Of a stretch of 64,000 nt of DNA, positions 52,833 to 60,736 are shown one piece after another. The DNA comes from Methanobacteriota archaeon (GTDB lineage Archaea; Thermoplasmatota; Thermoplasmata; Methanomassiliicoccales; Methanomassiliicoccaceae), in contig JAAYTA010000063.1 in assembly GCA_012518185.1 (NCBI GenBank), forward strand, positions 1-64,000, written 5' to 3'. The position numbers and the translations under genes are program-made. A model generated the notes under the pieces. It was not told where the DNA came from. It saw only the letters and a program-made list of their open reading frames with translations, and did not search any database. Position 1 is the first letter of the stretch. Each line of letters begins with the position of its first letter.

Positions 52833-54433
52833 AAATAATCTCGTTCGTCCAGATTGGATAGTTGGACTGTCCGAATCTCCTGAAACTCTCTGATAGATCG
52901 CATCTCCTTTACGATGTTTGCCTCTACTGGATTATCGACGGATATTAGAAGGAGGGCCTTTCCACCTTTCTGCTCCCTTCCAAGTCCCATTCGAGCAATA
53001 TTTACGCCCTTACTTCCAAGAAGTGTGCCAACTCGTCCCACTATACCTGGTACATCAGCATGAATCGACAACAGAAAATCTCCATCTAGAGGCATGTCTA
53101 GATCAAACCCATCAATTCCTAATAATCTTGGCTCGGTAGCAGGGAAAGCAGTACCACGGACTTCTCTCTCACCTTCTCCAGAGTGCAGGGATACAGAGAT
53201 CATGTTAACATATCGTTCTGATCCTTCTGACTTTACCTCTACAATCTGAATACCCTTCTCTCGCGCGATTGATTCAGCATTAATTATATTGGGATGCTCT
53301 CCAGACAAATTAGATAAAACTCCCATTAAAGCCGACACCGTCAGCATTCGTGTATCTACGTTGGCTAGGTCTCCAGAATAAGTTACCTGTATCTTGGCCA
53401 CTGGAGCATCAGTGAGCTGCACCGCAAAGGCTCCTAAGCGTTCTGCCACTGAGATAAATGGTAATACCTTAGGATCCATGCCCCTCACTGGAGCATTTAC
53501 CGCATTGGTAATTTTCTTATCAAGTAGGAACATCTTGACTGCTTCAGCCATTTCTACTGATACTTTCTCTTGAGCCTCCTTCGTGCTAGCACCAAGATGA
53601 GGCGTTAGTACAGCGTTACCTAGAGTCAAAAGTTTGGATCCAACGGGTGGTTCGCGCTCATACACATCTAGAGCAGCGCCTGCGATCTTCTTCCCAGATA
53701 GTGCATCATACAATGCATCCTCATCAATTAATTCACCTCTAGCTACATTTATAATTAGAGCATTAGGTTTCATTTTTGAGATGAGTTCTCTATTGATAAG
53801 GTGATGAGTGGCAGGAGTCAAGGCAGCATGTACTGTAATAATATCTGCTTCTTCTACTAGTTGCTCTAGAGAGACTAATCGTACTCCCATCTTTACTGCC
53901 GCTTGTTGAGGTATATATGGATCGTATCCGATAAGTTTCATCTGGAAGCTTTTGGCCCTCTTTGCTACTTCGCCTCCCACGCGGCCAAGTCCAATTATGC
54001 CGAGAGTTTTTCCATTCAGCTCTATTCCAGTAAACTTGGAACGCTTCCATTCACCTTTCTTCAAAGAGGCATCGGCCCATACAATATTACGAGCAAGGGA
54101 TAGCATCATGGCCATTGTGTGTTCAGCAGCCGAAATAATATTTGCTGAAGGAGTATTCATGACTAATATGCCGCGCCGAGTCGCTGCTTTAACATCTACA
54201 TTATCTACGCCTACGCCAGCCCTACCAACTACTTTTAGATTTTTTCCTGCCTCGATAACTTCAGCAGTTACTTTAGTCCCTGATCGGATTACTAATGCAT
54301 CGTAGTCGGCAAGAATAGTCAATAATTCATCATGAGGTATGCTGGGACGCACATCTACTTGCACTTGTCCGCCTTTACGGAGCATCTCTAAGCCCTCTTC
54401 GGATAGAGGATCCGTTACCAATAACTTATACAT
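52823..54433 (-). CDS. serA: D-3-phosphoglycerate dehydrogenase (536 aa)
   Basis: First committed step of serine synthesis: 3-phosphoglycerate to 3-phosphohydroxypyruvate. The Rossmann NAD loop GLGRVGGEVAKRA is followed by the catalytic RGELIDEDAL, an intervening domain and a C-terminal ACT domain (DVPGIVGRVGTLLGSKGVNI) for feedback by serine. It starts at 54433, sharing one base with the aminotransferase stop (TGATG), so the two are coupled. Control of the pair is suggested by the leader at 55496-55563. Confidence 0.96.
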   Translation of the reverse strand: MYKLLVTDPLSEEGLEMLRKGGQVQVDVRPSIPHDELLTILADYDALVIRSGTKVTAEVIEAGKNLKVVGRAGVGVDNVDVKAATRRGILVMNTPSANIISAAEHTMAMMLSLARNIVWADASLKKGEWKRSKFTGIELNGKTLGIIGLGRVGGEVAKRAKSFQMKLIGYDPYIPQQAAVKMGVRLVSLEQLVEEADIITVHAALTPATHHLINRELISKMKPNALIINVARGELIDEDALYDALSGKKIAGAALDVYEREPPVGSKLLTLGNAVLTPHLGASTKEAQEKVSVEMAEAVKMFLLDKKITNAVNAPVRGMDPKVLPFISVAERLGAFAVQLTDAPVAKIQVTYSGDLANVDTRMLTVSALMGVLSNLSGEHPNIINAESIAREKGIQIVEVKSEGSERYVNMISVSLHSGEGEREVRGTAFPATEPRLLGIDGFDLDMPLDGDFLLSIHADVPGIVGRVGTLLGSKGVNIARMGLGREQKGGKALLLISVDNPVEANIVKEMRSIREFQEIRTVQLSNLDERDYLQI

Positions 54434-55494
54434 CACATCGTCTCCAAAACTTCATCCATGGCCTCCAGTAGACCTTTGATTTCATCCACTGTAAGATCAC
54501 CCATATGCCCGATCCTAAAGGTACGCTCCTTAATAGTACCATAACCATTGGATATCTCGAACCCCTTTTCTTTTAACCCTGTATTAAATTTAGAAAAGTC
54601 AAGATCTTTGCGATTAATTACAGTGATTGTATCAGAATAAAAGCCGGGCTCAGCGAAAAGACCTAACCGTTTGCTAGCCCAGGATCGGACTAGATCTCCC
54701 ATCTCGCGATGCCTTCTATATCGCGCCTGTATTCCTTCCTCAAGAATCCGATCTAACTGGAAATCAAGTGCAAATAATAATGAAACTGGAGGAGTGGTTA
54801 ATGAATAATATTTATCTGCCATCTTTTTCATTTTGAGCAGATCGAAATAATAACCTCTATCGGGTACCTCACTCGCTTTATCTAACAGGCGATCTGATAG
54901 GAGCATAATACCAATCCCGGGGGGAAGAGCTAAGGCCTTCTGAGTCCCGAATACTAGAGCATCGATATCAAGATCTTTTATCTCCATATCAGTTCCATAC
55001 ACTGAAGTAACACCATCAACGAAAATTAACGGATCATATTCCTCTCTGACTGCCTCTGCAATACTTTTAATAGGATTTAGGACGCCAGTGCTGGATTCAT
55101 TGGCTACAACTGTTATAGCTTCCACTGAATCATCTAAGCTTGAATTTAGATCTCCTGGCTTAAGGGCCTTACCCCATTCACGGCAGACTTTCACGACCTG
55201 CTTTCCGTTTTCTTCACCTATACTCTGCCAGCGCTCGCCAAAAGATCCATTGGATAATCCTAACATCTTATCTTTTACACCATTGCGGACGCATGCTTCT
55301 AGTAATCCAGATGCTGAAGAAGGTGAGATGATTATATGCATATCTGTATCAAGAGTTTCGCGCAATTTCTCTACGATATCTCTCTGCAGCTGTTCATATT
55401 CTTTACTTCGATGAGTTATCATCGGATGGGTCATGGCATCGAGTACTTCCTTTCGGACCTCGACCGGACCTACGGTAAACAATGTGCGTTTCAT
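54433..55494 (-). CDS. Class V aminotransferase, likely phosphoserine aminotransferase (353 aa)
   Basis: PLP-dependent fold type I. The Schiff-base lysine is in VFGTQKALALPPG. In this family, archaeal members act as broad-specificity serine/phosphoserine/alanine-glyoxylate aminotransferases; directly upstream of serA, it should convert phosphohydroxypyruvate to phosphoserine. The start at 55494 (MKRTLFTVGPVEV) has GGAGG six bases upstream, whereas the ATG at 55500 is too close to it. The ribosome-binding site lies in a switchable RNA structure. Confidence 0.9.
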   Translation of the reverse strand: MKRTLFTVGPVEVRKEVLDAMTHPMITHRSKEYEQLQRDIVEKLRETLDTDMHIIISPSSASGLLEACVRNGVKDKMLGLSNGSFGERWQSIGEENGKQVVKVCREWGKALKPGDLNSSLDDSVEAITVVANESSTGVLNPIKSIAEAVREEYDPLIFVDGVTSVYGTDMEIKDLDIDALVFGTQKALALPPGIGIMLLSDRLLDKASEVPDRGYYFDLLKMKKMADKYYSLTTPPVSLLFALDFQLDRILEEGIQARYRRHREMGDLVRSWASKRLGLFAEPGFYSDTITVINRKDLDFSKFNTGLKEKGFEISNGYGTIKERTFRIGHMGDLTVDEIKGLLEAMDEVLETM

Positions 55495-55495
55495 A

Positions 55496-55563
55496 GACAT
55501 CCTCCAAGTGCTCTCTAAGGCCGCTCAGGCCCGGAGGTTGGAGGATGTCCAAAGACGTCCTCC
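55496..55563 (-). promoter_or_regulatory. Three-strand RNA switch covering the aminotransferase ribosome-binding site
   Basis: On the minus strand, strand A (GGAGGACGTC, 55563-55554) can pair with strand B (GACATCCTCC, 55549-55540) with one C-A mismatch and a TTTG loop. Strand B, extended to 55538 (GACATCCTCCAA), is a perfect 12-base complement of strand C (TTGGAGGATGTC, 55507-55496), which contains the Shine-Dalgarno GGAGG (55505-55501) of the aminotransferase. A and C are near-copies that compete for B. The A-B form frees the site; the B-C form hides it. Confidence 0.7.
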
Positions 55564-55668
55564 ATATCCACTTCCTAATCCATAAGCGACGTAATCCATG
55601 CATAGCATATGGCCTGCCCCGAGGCGGAATAAAAAAACCGGTGTGGTGGGCTTTGTAGAATCCAGCAT
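55525..55668 (-). CDS. Putative 47-codon leader peptide of the serine operon
   Basis: This reading frame starts at 55668, about six bases after the transcription start expected from the TATA box at 55697-55704, so it would be nearly leaderless. The product begins MLDSTKPTTPVF, contains the Gly/Ser/Tyr-rich GLGSGYGGRLWTSS and ends NLRA. Two Ser codons (TCC TCC, 55545-55540) lie within strand B of the RNA switch, and two Gly codons in strand A. The stop at 55525 is inside the B-C loop. I read it as a control peptide; translation is not shown. Confidence 0.5.
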   Translation of the reverse strand: MLDSTKPTTPVFLFRLGAGHMLCMDYVAYGLGSGYGGRLWTSSNLRA

Positions 55669-55696
55669 GGTATTTCACGGTAACATGGAGTTCTGA

Positions 55697-55723
55697 ATAT
55701 AAATCTTACTATGTTAGCATAGT
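55697..55723 (-). promoter_or_regulatory. Promoter of the serine operon with adjacent inverted repeat
   Basis: A TATA element (ATTTATAT on the minus strand, 55704-55697) is preceded directly by ACTATG (55708-55713) and CATAGT (55718-55723), perfect six-base arms with a four-base spacer. A protein bound there would interfere with TFB/TBP. Transcription would begin near 55674. Confidence 0.5.
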
Positions 55724-55824
55724 ATAGAAGAGGTACCGGGTGAGTGTTTTACAATCACACGTAATCATAATTCATCATTCTCTAAGTAATCTCTTAATTA
55801 TGTATTAAGAATATACACTAAACG

Positions 55825-56154
55825 TCACTGAATATTACTCAAGTCCTCGAGCACCTTGCGATCTCGCTCAATGGCCTCGCTGATGCTTTCAACAGGTATT
55901 GACTCTATACCAAATATCGCTGATAATGGAAGGCCCGTGAGAATTTCATCTAATTCTTCCCCCGACGATACTGTGAAAATGAATGCTGCAGATCTCTGTC
56001 CTCCGAAGAATCCTCCTCGAACTATTCCTTCAGATTCCATTTCTTTCAACCGCTCCATACTAGGTATAACTAATCTTTCGAGTATGTTTCGATTTTCTTC
56101 AGCTGTTTCTCCTATGCCCTCATCAGAGAGTTTCATCATTACTAAGAACTCCAT
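55825..56154 (-). CDS. Small YciI/muconolactone-isomerase-like protein (109 aa)
   Basis: A ferredoxin-like alpha-beta fold is suggested by MEFLVMMKLSDE, a helix LVIPSMERLKEMESEGIV and the strand GGFFGGQRSAAFIFTV. The start at 56154 follows CAGGAGAAG. It is a tandem paralog of the gene at 56190-56543. Such proteins form dimers; no catalytic residue is obvious. Function not known. Confidence 0.7.
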   Translation of the reverse strand: MEFLVMMKLSDEGIGETAEENRNILERLVIPSMERLKEMESEGIVRGGFFGGQRSAAFIFTVSSGEELDEILTGLPLSAIFGIESIPVESISEAIERDRKVLEDLSNIQ

Positions 56155-56189
56155 ATTATCTTCTCCTGTATTGTACTGATATGTTAAAG

Positions 56190-56543
56190 TCATCTGGGGA
56201 CATTTATTCCAGCTGCCTTCCTGACATCTTCCACAATTCGCCGATTATGCTCTAGTGTTGAATTTATTGATTGCAGAGGTGCGATCTCAATATCATATAC
56301 GTTCATAATTGGAATAGATGCTAGGATCTTATCTAACTCCATTTCATCCTCAACACTGAAAATAAACATCCCACTAGTTTGTCCAACAAAAAATCCGCCA
56401 GTGACTTTACCATCATTCTCCATACGTTTCATCATATCCAGGGATGGGATCATTTGGTCGACTATCATGAAGGCCGCCTCTTCTGATGAACCGCTATATG
56501 ATTCTTCACGGAGCTTGATAATCACTAAGTATCTATTAGACAT
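56190..56543 (-). CDS. Small YciI/muconolactone-isomerase-like protein (117 aa)
   Basis: Paralog of the next gene downstream, sharing the strand-helix-strand pattern (YLVIIKL, MIPSLDMMKRMENDGKV, GGFFVGQTSGMFIFSV). The two lie 35 bases apart and are likely cotranscribed, so they may form a heterodimer. Role unknown. Confidence 0.7.
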   Translation of the reverse strand: MSNRYLVIIKLREESYSGSSEEAAFMIVDQMIPSLDMMKRMENDGKVTGGFFVGQTSGMFIFSVEDEMELDKILASIPIMNVYDIEIAPLQSINSTLEHNRRIVEDVRKAAGINVPR

Positions 56544-56710
56544 GGTACTGAGTTGGAAACGCCGTCCATTTTATCTTTTCCCCATGCGATAATGACCATT
56601 GTAGAGTCGTTGATGTACTCAATCCTAACATAGGTGTTGAATATTCATGTTAGCGTATCATATATAATCACTAACGGCTGAACTATTCTTTCCAGATGCG
56701 TTATTAGTAT

Positions 56711-58333
56711 TCACAATATATCAGCATCTTTAACTTCCATTATTTTAGTATCTCTTTCTGCAAACCACATAATAAGCAGTGTTAGTGCCGATAGAGGCAA
56801 TGCAATTACCATGGGATCCAGTACCTGCCAAGGCATGCCTAATAACGCAGGCCTTCCGAATAATAGTTGACTTATTCCTAAAACACTTGATTCTTTTATA
56901 TGGACGAAGGCTGTCCAGGCGAACCAAGTAATAGCTCCTATGACAACAGATGCCTTAGCAGCCCTGCTAGATAGCCGTTTGCTGAATAATGCATGTGTAA
57001 ACGCAGGCATAAATGCTGCAGCACAAAGACCCATGAACATAGCAGTGGCTCTCATTATAATACTCTCATCCATAATTAGAGCAAAACTGAAACTTAGAAT
57101 CAGCATAAGTAATGTCCCAATGCGATTGGCTTTCAGAGATGGCGGACTTAATTTTTGAGAGCCAGAATACCACTTCTTTACATGTCTCCACAGATCAAAA
57201 CCAGCTGTAGTACCCATAGTATGCAAAATAGCACTCAAAGTGCTCATAGCAGCTGATAAGAGGACTAACATAAACACCACTACAAATAATTCTGGCATTG
57301 CATCATGAATGAATGTGGGCATGATAAGATCAGAATTATTATTAGGCATAGCAGCTAGGGCAGTGGTGCCATTTTCATTCCAGAAGTATAAGTTTGTTAA
57401 TGGACCTATAGTGTACGCTGCTCCAGTAGCAACTAGTATGAATATGCCGCCCATCGGTATAGCACGATTGAGTGATTTAGTATCATCAGCCGTCATGAAC
57501 CTAACTATTAGCTGAGGTTGAGCTAGAACTCCCAGACCGACTCCCATGATGATTGTGGTCACCAGGACTAGCCAGAATTCAGAGCCTACTTCTGGCATAG
57601 ACATCCACCCGGTGAATCCTTTATTGACCACACCTTCTAGCATATCAGGAGGCATCTCAGATGGTAGTGCAGCGAGATCGTTGAATGCCTGTACAGGGCC
57701 GCCCAAAAGTGAGAGTGTTAGAATTAATAGAGCTGCCATGCCTAGTATAATGATTAAACCCTGCATAGCATCTGTATACATCACAGCCTTGAGACCGCCG
57801 AATATCACATAGGCTGCGGTGAATATTGCAAACACTGCTAGGGCCACTGAATAATCAATATTAAGTGCAGCCTCCATGAAGCGAGATCCGCCGATCATTA
57901 CTGCAGCAGCATATAGTGGCATCAGGAGTAGGATCAATATAGCAGTTGAGTATTGCATGAAGGGTGAGTCAAATCGCTTACCTAATAGATCAGGAAAGGT
58001 AGCTGCGCGGAGCTTCTGCCCCAACGCGCGCGTTGGTTTCCCAAAGATAATGAAGGCTAGGAGTACTCCAACTGCTATATTTAGAAAGGCTAGCCATATT
58101 AATCCAGTGCCATAAACAGCAGCAGTTCCTCCAAATCCAACGATGGCTGAAGTGCTGATAAAGGTAGCACCATAAGATATTCCAATTACCCAGGGATGGA
58201 TCTTTCGACCAGCTAGCATGAAGTCTTCAGATGCCCTAGTGCGTTTATATCCTAGATATCCTAAATAAATCACCAGACACATATAAGCTGATGTAAGTAC
58301 CCAAAATAGAGGACTACCCATAAGTCCTGCCAT
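56711..58333 (-). CDS. Sodium:solute symporter, SSS family (540 aa)
   Basis: A polytopic LeuT-fold symporter with about 13 helices. The GGLKAVMYTDAMQGLIII segment and the N-terminal small-residue helices are typical of SSS carriers for proline, pantothenate, acetate or similar. It is preceded by a 35-codon gene for a one-helix protein that ends where this gene begins (TGAATG). The substrate is not known. Confidence 0.9.
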   Translation of the reverse strand: MAGLMGSPLFWVLTSAYMCLVIYLGYLGYKRTRASEDFMLAGRKIHPWVIGISYGATFISTSAIVGFGGTAAVYGTGLIWLAFLNIAVGVLLAFIIFGKPTRALGQKLRAATFPDLLGKRFDSPFMQYSTAILILLLMPLYAAAVMIGGSRFMEAALNIDYSVALAVFAIFTAAYVIFGGLKAVMYTDAMQGLIIILGMAALLILTLSLLGGPVQAFNDLAALPSEMPPDMLEGVVNKGFTGWMSMPEVGSEFWLVLVTTIIMGVGLGVLAQPQLIVRFMTADDTKSLNRAIPMGGIFILVATGAAYTIGPLTNLYFWNENGTTALAAMPNNNSDLIMPTFIHDAMPELFVVVFMLVLLSAAMSTLSAILHTMGTTAGFDLWRHVKKWYSGSQKLSPPSLKANRIGTLLMLILSFSFALIMDESIIMRATAMFMGLCAAAFMPAFTHALFSKRLSSRAAKASVVIGAITWFAWTAFVHIKESSVLGISQLLFGRPALLGMPWQVLDPMVIALPLSALTLLIMWFAERDTKIMEVKDADIL

Positions 58334-58441
58334 TCAGTCCACCTCATTTCGATTAATCCAGCCATATATCACGCATGCCGCTGCTGAACCAACTAGCAGT
58401 ACATATGCTAATAAGATCTGGGGATCATCTATTCCCAACAT
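58334..58441 (-). CDS. Symporter small accessory protein (35 aa)
   Basis: A 35-residue membrane protein, MLGIDDPQILLAYVLLVGSA and then a short tail ending in INRNEVD. It matches the layout (DDPQ followed by one helix and YGWIN) of small accessory proteins that accompany SSS symporters in archaea. The AGGAAG upstream and the stop abutting the symporter ATG support it. It is below the usual length cut-off for gene calling. Confidence 0.75.
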   Translation of the reverse strand: MLGIDDPQILLAYVLLVGSAAACVIYGWINRNEVD

Positions 58442-58543
58442 ACATAGGCTTCCTGAGGCTCACTCTGGCGAGGCAATAGATTGCCCCTATTTTAAATGTG
58501 CCGTGTTAGCAAGACACAAGTTAGCACGCGTCGCAACCATATT

Positions 58544-58975
58544 TCATGTGAATTGAGATAATTCTAGCAGTTTTACATCTTTCGCGAGTAGTTTTTCCGC
58601 TGCCACATCCGAATCCTCAACTCTCATGAATAGTACAGCACATCTCTTTCCAGAGTAGGCATAAGAATATTCGATGTTGATCCCTTCTTCCGCCAATGCG
58701 CTTACAGCATCATATAATCCGCCCGGGTGATCCTTCATCTCCACTGCTAAAACATCTGTGTAGCGAACTGTAACGCCCATAGAGGATAATTTTTGAAAGG
58801 CTCTCTCTGGCTGATCTACTAAAGCCCTTATGACTCCATAACCAGCACCTTCAGCGATGGTGAATGCGTAGATATTGATGCCTTCATCCATCATGGCTCT
58901 AGCCATTGCAGCCAGTCGTCCGGGGCGATTCTCGGAGAATATTGATAGTTGTTTGATCTTATATTTCTCATACAT
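58544..58975 (-). CDS. ACT-domain protein (143 aa)
   Basis: Two tandem ACT domains: QLSIFSENRPGRLAAMARAM and then EMKDHPGGLYDAVSALAEEGINI. Such stand-alone proteins lie next to PaaK-type CoA ligases in archaea and are thought to sense an amino acid or aromatic ligand. Its start shares the stop of the ligase gene (TGATG), so the two are coupled. Confidence 0.87.
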   Translation of the reverse strand: MYEKYKIKQLSIFSENRPGRLAAMARAMMDEGINIYAFTIAEGAGYGVIRALVDQPERAFQKLSSMGVTVRYTDVLAVEMKDHPGGLYDAVSALAEEGINIEYSYAYSGKRCAVLFMRVEDSDVAAEKLLAKDVKLLELSQFT

Positions 58976-60276
58976 CAGATGTCCCTCCTATCTATTACCC
59001 TCCTAGCTTTCCCTTCAAATCGCTGGAGAGTGTCTGGTTCTACCAATTCTACGGCTGCCCCTATGTTAAGGGCTCCGCGGAGACGATACGCTATCTTCTC
59101 CCTTAATTCCATAAGTTGTACTATATTATCTGTGAACGCTTCCTTCTTTAGTTCCACTCTGATCAACATCGTATCTAGCGCACCCTTCCTATCTACGATT
59201 ATCTCAAAATGATCCCCAACTTCAGGTATACTCATGAGAGTATGTTCTACCTGAGAAGGGAATACATTTATCCCACGGACTATGAGCATGTCGTCAACTC
59301 TACCAAATATGCGTTTTAGCCGAGGATGAGTTCTTCCACAAGCACATGGCTCCGTATCCATTTCAGTAATATCTCCAACACGATATCGTATCATTGGGAG
59401 TGCTTCTTTCTGGAGCATAGTAAGTACTAATTCTCCTCTTTCTCCTGGAGCGACTTGTTCTCCAGTTTTTTGATCCAATATCTCAGCATATGCTATGTCT
59501 CCCCATATGTGTATTCCATCCTGCTCAGAACATTCTGTGAACATTGGCCCATACATTTCTGAACTACCGTAGCAATTAATCCCTTTCACACCGAGCCATT
59601 CACATATCCGATCTCTCATTTTGACCGACCATGGTTCGCCTCCTAGAAGACCAATCTTAAGTTTTGTATCGTTTTTGATGCTCACGCCCATCTTCTCTGC
59701 CACTTCTCCCAGATGCAGCATGTAAGATGGTGTAGCAGCCATAGCAGTAACTTCAAGATCTTGTATCAATTCGATCTGCCTTTCTGTATTTCCGGTTGAG
59801 GCAGGTACTACAGCTGCTCCAATCCGTTCGCCTGCATAATGAAAACCAAGGCCTCCAGAGAAGAGTCCATAAGTATTAGAAACTTGAATCACGTCGTCAG
59901 GCCCTAAGCCAGCAGAAATCAAGCCCCTTGCAAGGGATGTTGTCCAAGTATCTATATCATTTTTAGTATAGCATACTATAGTTGGCTTGCCAGTTGTCCC
60001 CGAAGAGGCATGGAATCTTACCAGATCTCTACGAGGAACAGAAAGCATTCCTTCCGGGTAATTATCTCGTAAATCTTGCTTGTGTATAAAGGGAAGTTTT
60101 GTTATGTCCTGAATGCATCGTATATCTTCTGGAGAGATGTTTGCCTCCCTCATACGGGCACGATAAAATGGAGATGAGGAATAGAGTCTGGTGACTTGAG
60201 TTTTTAAAAGTCTATACTGAGTCTTTTCTAAGTCTTCTCGAGACATAGTTTCTATATGTTTATCCAGATATGCCAT
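58975..60276 (-). CDS. paaK: Phenylacetate-CoA ligase-type AMP-forming ligase (433 aa)
   Basis: An adenylate-forming enzyme. The P-loop SSGTTGKPT is at residues 91-99 and the hinge YGSSEMYGP and GRVDDMLIVRG motifs follow. In archaea this family makes aryl-CoA thioesters such as phenylacetyl- or indoleacetyl-CoA, with 2-oxoacid oxidoreductases. None of those oxidoreductase genes is in the window. Confidence 0.9.
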   Translation of the reverse strand: MAYLDKHIETMSREDLEKTQYRLLKTQVTRLYSSSPFYRARMREANISPEDIRCIQDITKLPFIHKQDLRDNYPEGMLSVPRRDLVRFHASSGTTGKPTIVCYTKNDIDTWTTSLARGLISAGLGPDDVIQVSNTYGLFSGGLGFHYAGERIGAAVVPASTGNTERQIELIQDLEVTAMAATPSYMLHLGEVAEKMGVSIKNDTKLKIGLLGGEPWSVKMRDRICEWLGVKGINCYGSSEMYGPMFTECSEQDGIHIWGDIAYAEILDQKTGEQVAPGERGELVLTMLQKEALPMIRYRVGDITEMDTEPCACGRTHPRLKRIFGRVDDMLIVRGINVFPSQVEHTLMSIPEVGDHFEIIVDRKGALDTMLIRVELKKEAFTDNIVQLMELREKIAYRLRGALNIGAAVELVEPDTLQRFEGKARRVIDRRDI

Positions 60277-60421
60277 CTCATTTCTCCTTGATGGTCGAAG
60301 GGCAGCTAGTCTCTGAAGTGGAGTCTATGAAATGCCCCGATAACGTATCAGGTGATAGTGAAGACTGATAAGAGCTTTGGCACAATAAGGGAGTTCGACG
60401 GCTACTTTTTTAATCAATGAT

Positions 60422-60433
60422 GAGATATATCTC
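60422..60433. promoter_or_regulatory. Perfect 12-base palindrome before a small acidic protein gene
   Basis: GAGATATATCTC lies between a TTTTTTAA box (about 60405-60412) and the ATG at 60439, right at the expected start of transcription of a leaderless gene. A repressor site is the natural reading. Confidence 0.35.
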
Positions 60434-60438
60434 TTTCT

Positions 60439-60690
60439 ATGGTGAGCAAGATAGACCACATCTATGCTATGCTAGATGATTTAGATGAGGATCTCACAGC
60501 GATGCAGGAAGATCTTGAAGTCGCGATTGATCTTCTCTCAGAAGGAGAGACTAGGAAGGTCAGAATTATACTTGAAGAGATGAGTGCCTTCCTCCTCGAT
60601 TTCCTTGAGCCAGATGAATGTGATGAAGAATGTGAGTGCATAATTATCGGCGAAGGAGAAGATGGATACGATAGTGATGAAGAGGAATAA
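60439..60690 (+). CDS. Small acidic helical protein (83 aa)
   Basis: Strongly acidic, with heptad-like helices (residues 5-55) and a C-terminal tail rich in Asp/Glu that holds Cys in DECDEECECI. The cysteine-acid cluster could bind metal. No family recognised. ATG at 60439 is about 26 bases after a T-rich TATA box, so it may be leaderless. An ATGCAT-AAAA-ATGCAT hairpin follows the stop directly. Confidence 0.6.
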   Translation: MVSKIDHIYAMLDDLDEDLTAMQEDLEVAIDLLSEGETRKVRIILEEMSAFLLDFLEPDECDEECECIIIGEGEDGYDSDEEE

Positions 60691-60736
60691 ATGCATAAAA
60701 ATGCATATGTAAACCCCTTCGAATATTTTCTAATTC

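Noticed and set aside
55403-55678. GTG-started 91-codon frame across the serine leader
   Set aside because: It begins upstream of the expected transcription start and reads through the aminotransferase start in a different frame; the frame at 55668 fits the promoter better.
60691-60706. ATGCAT-AAAA-ATGCAT as a terminator after the acidic protein gene
   Set aside because: ATGCAT is self-complementary and no T-run follows, so it is not a convincing terminator; it is mentioned only as a repeat.
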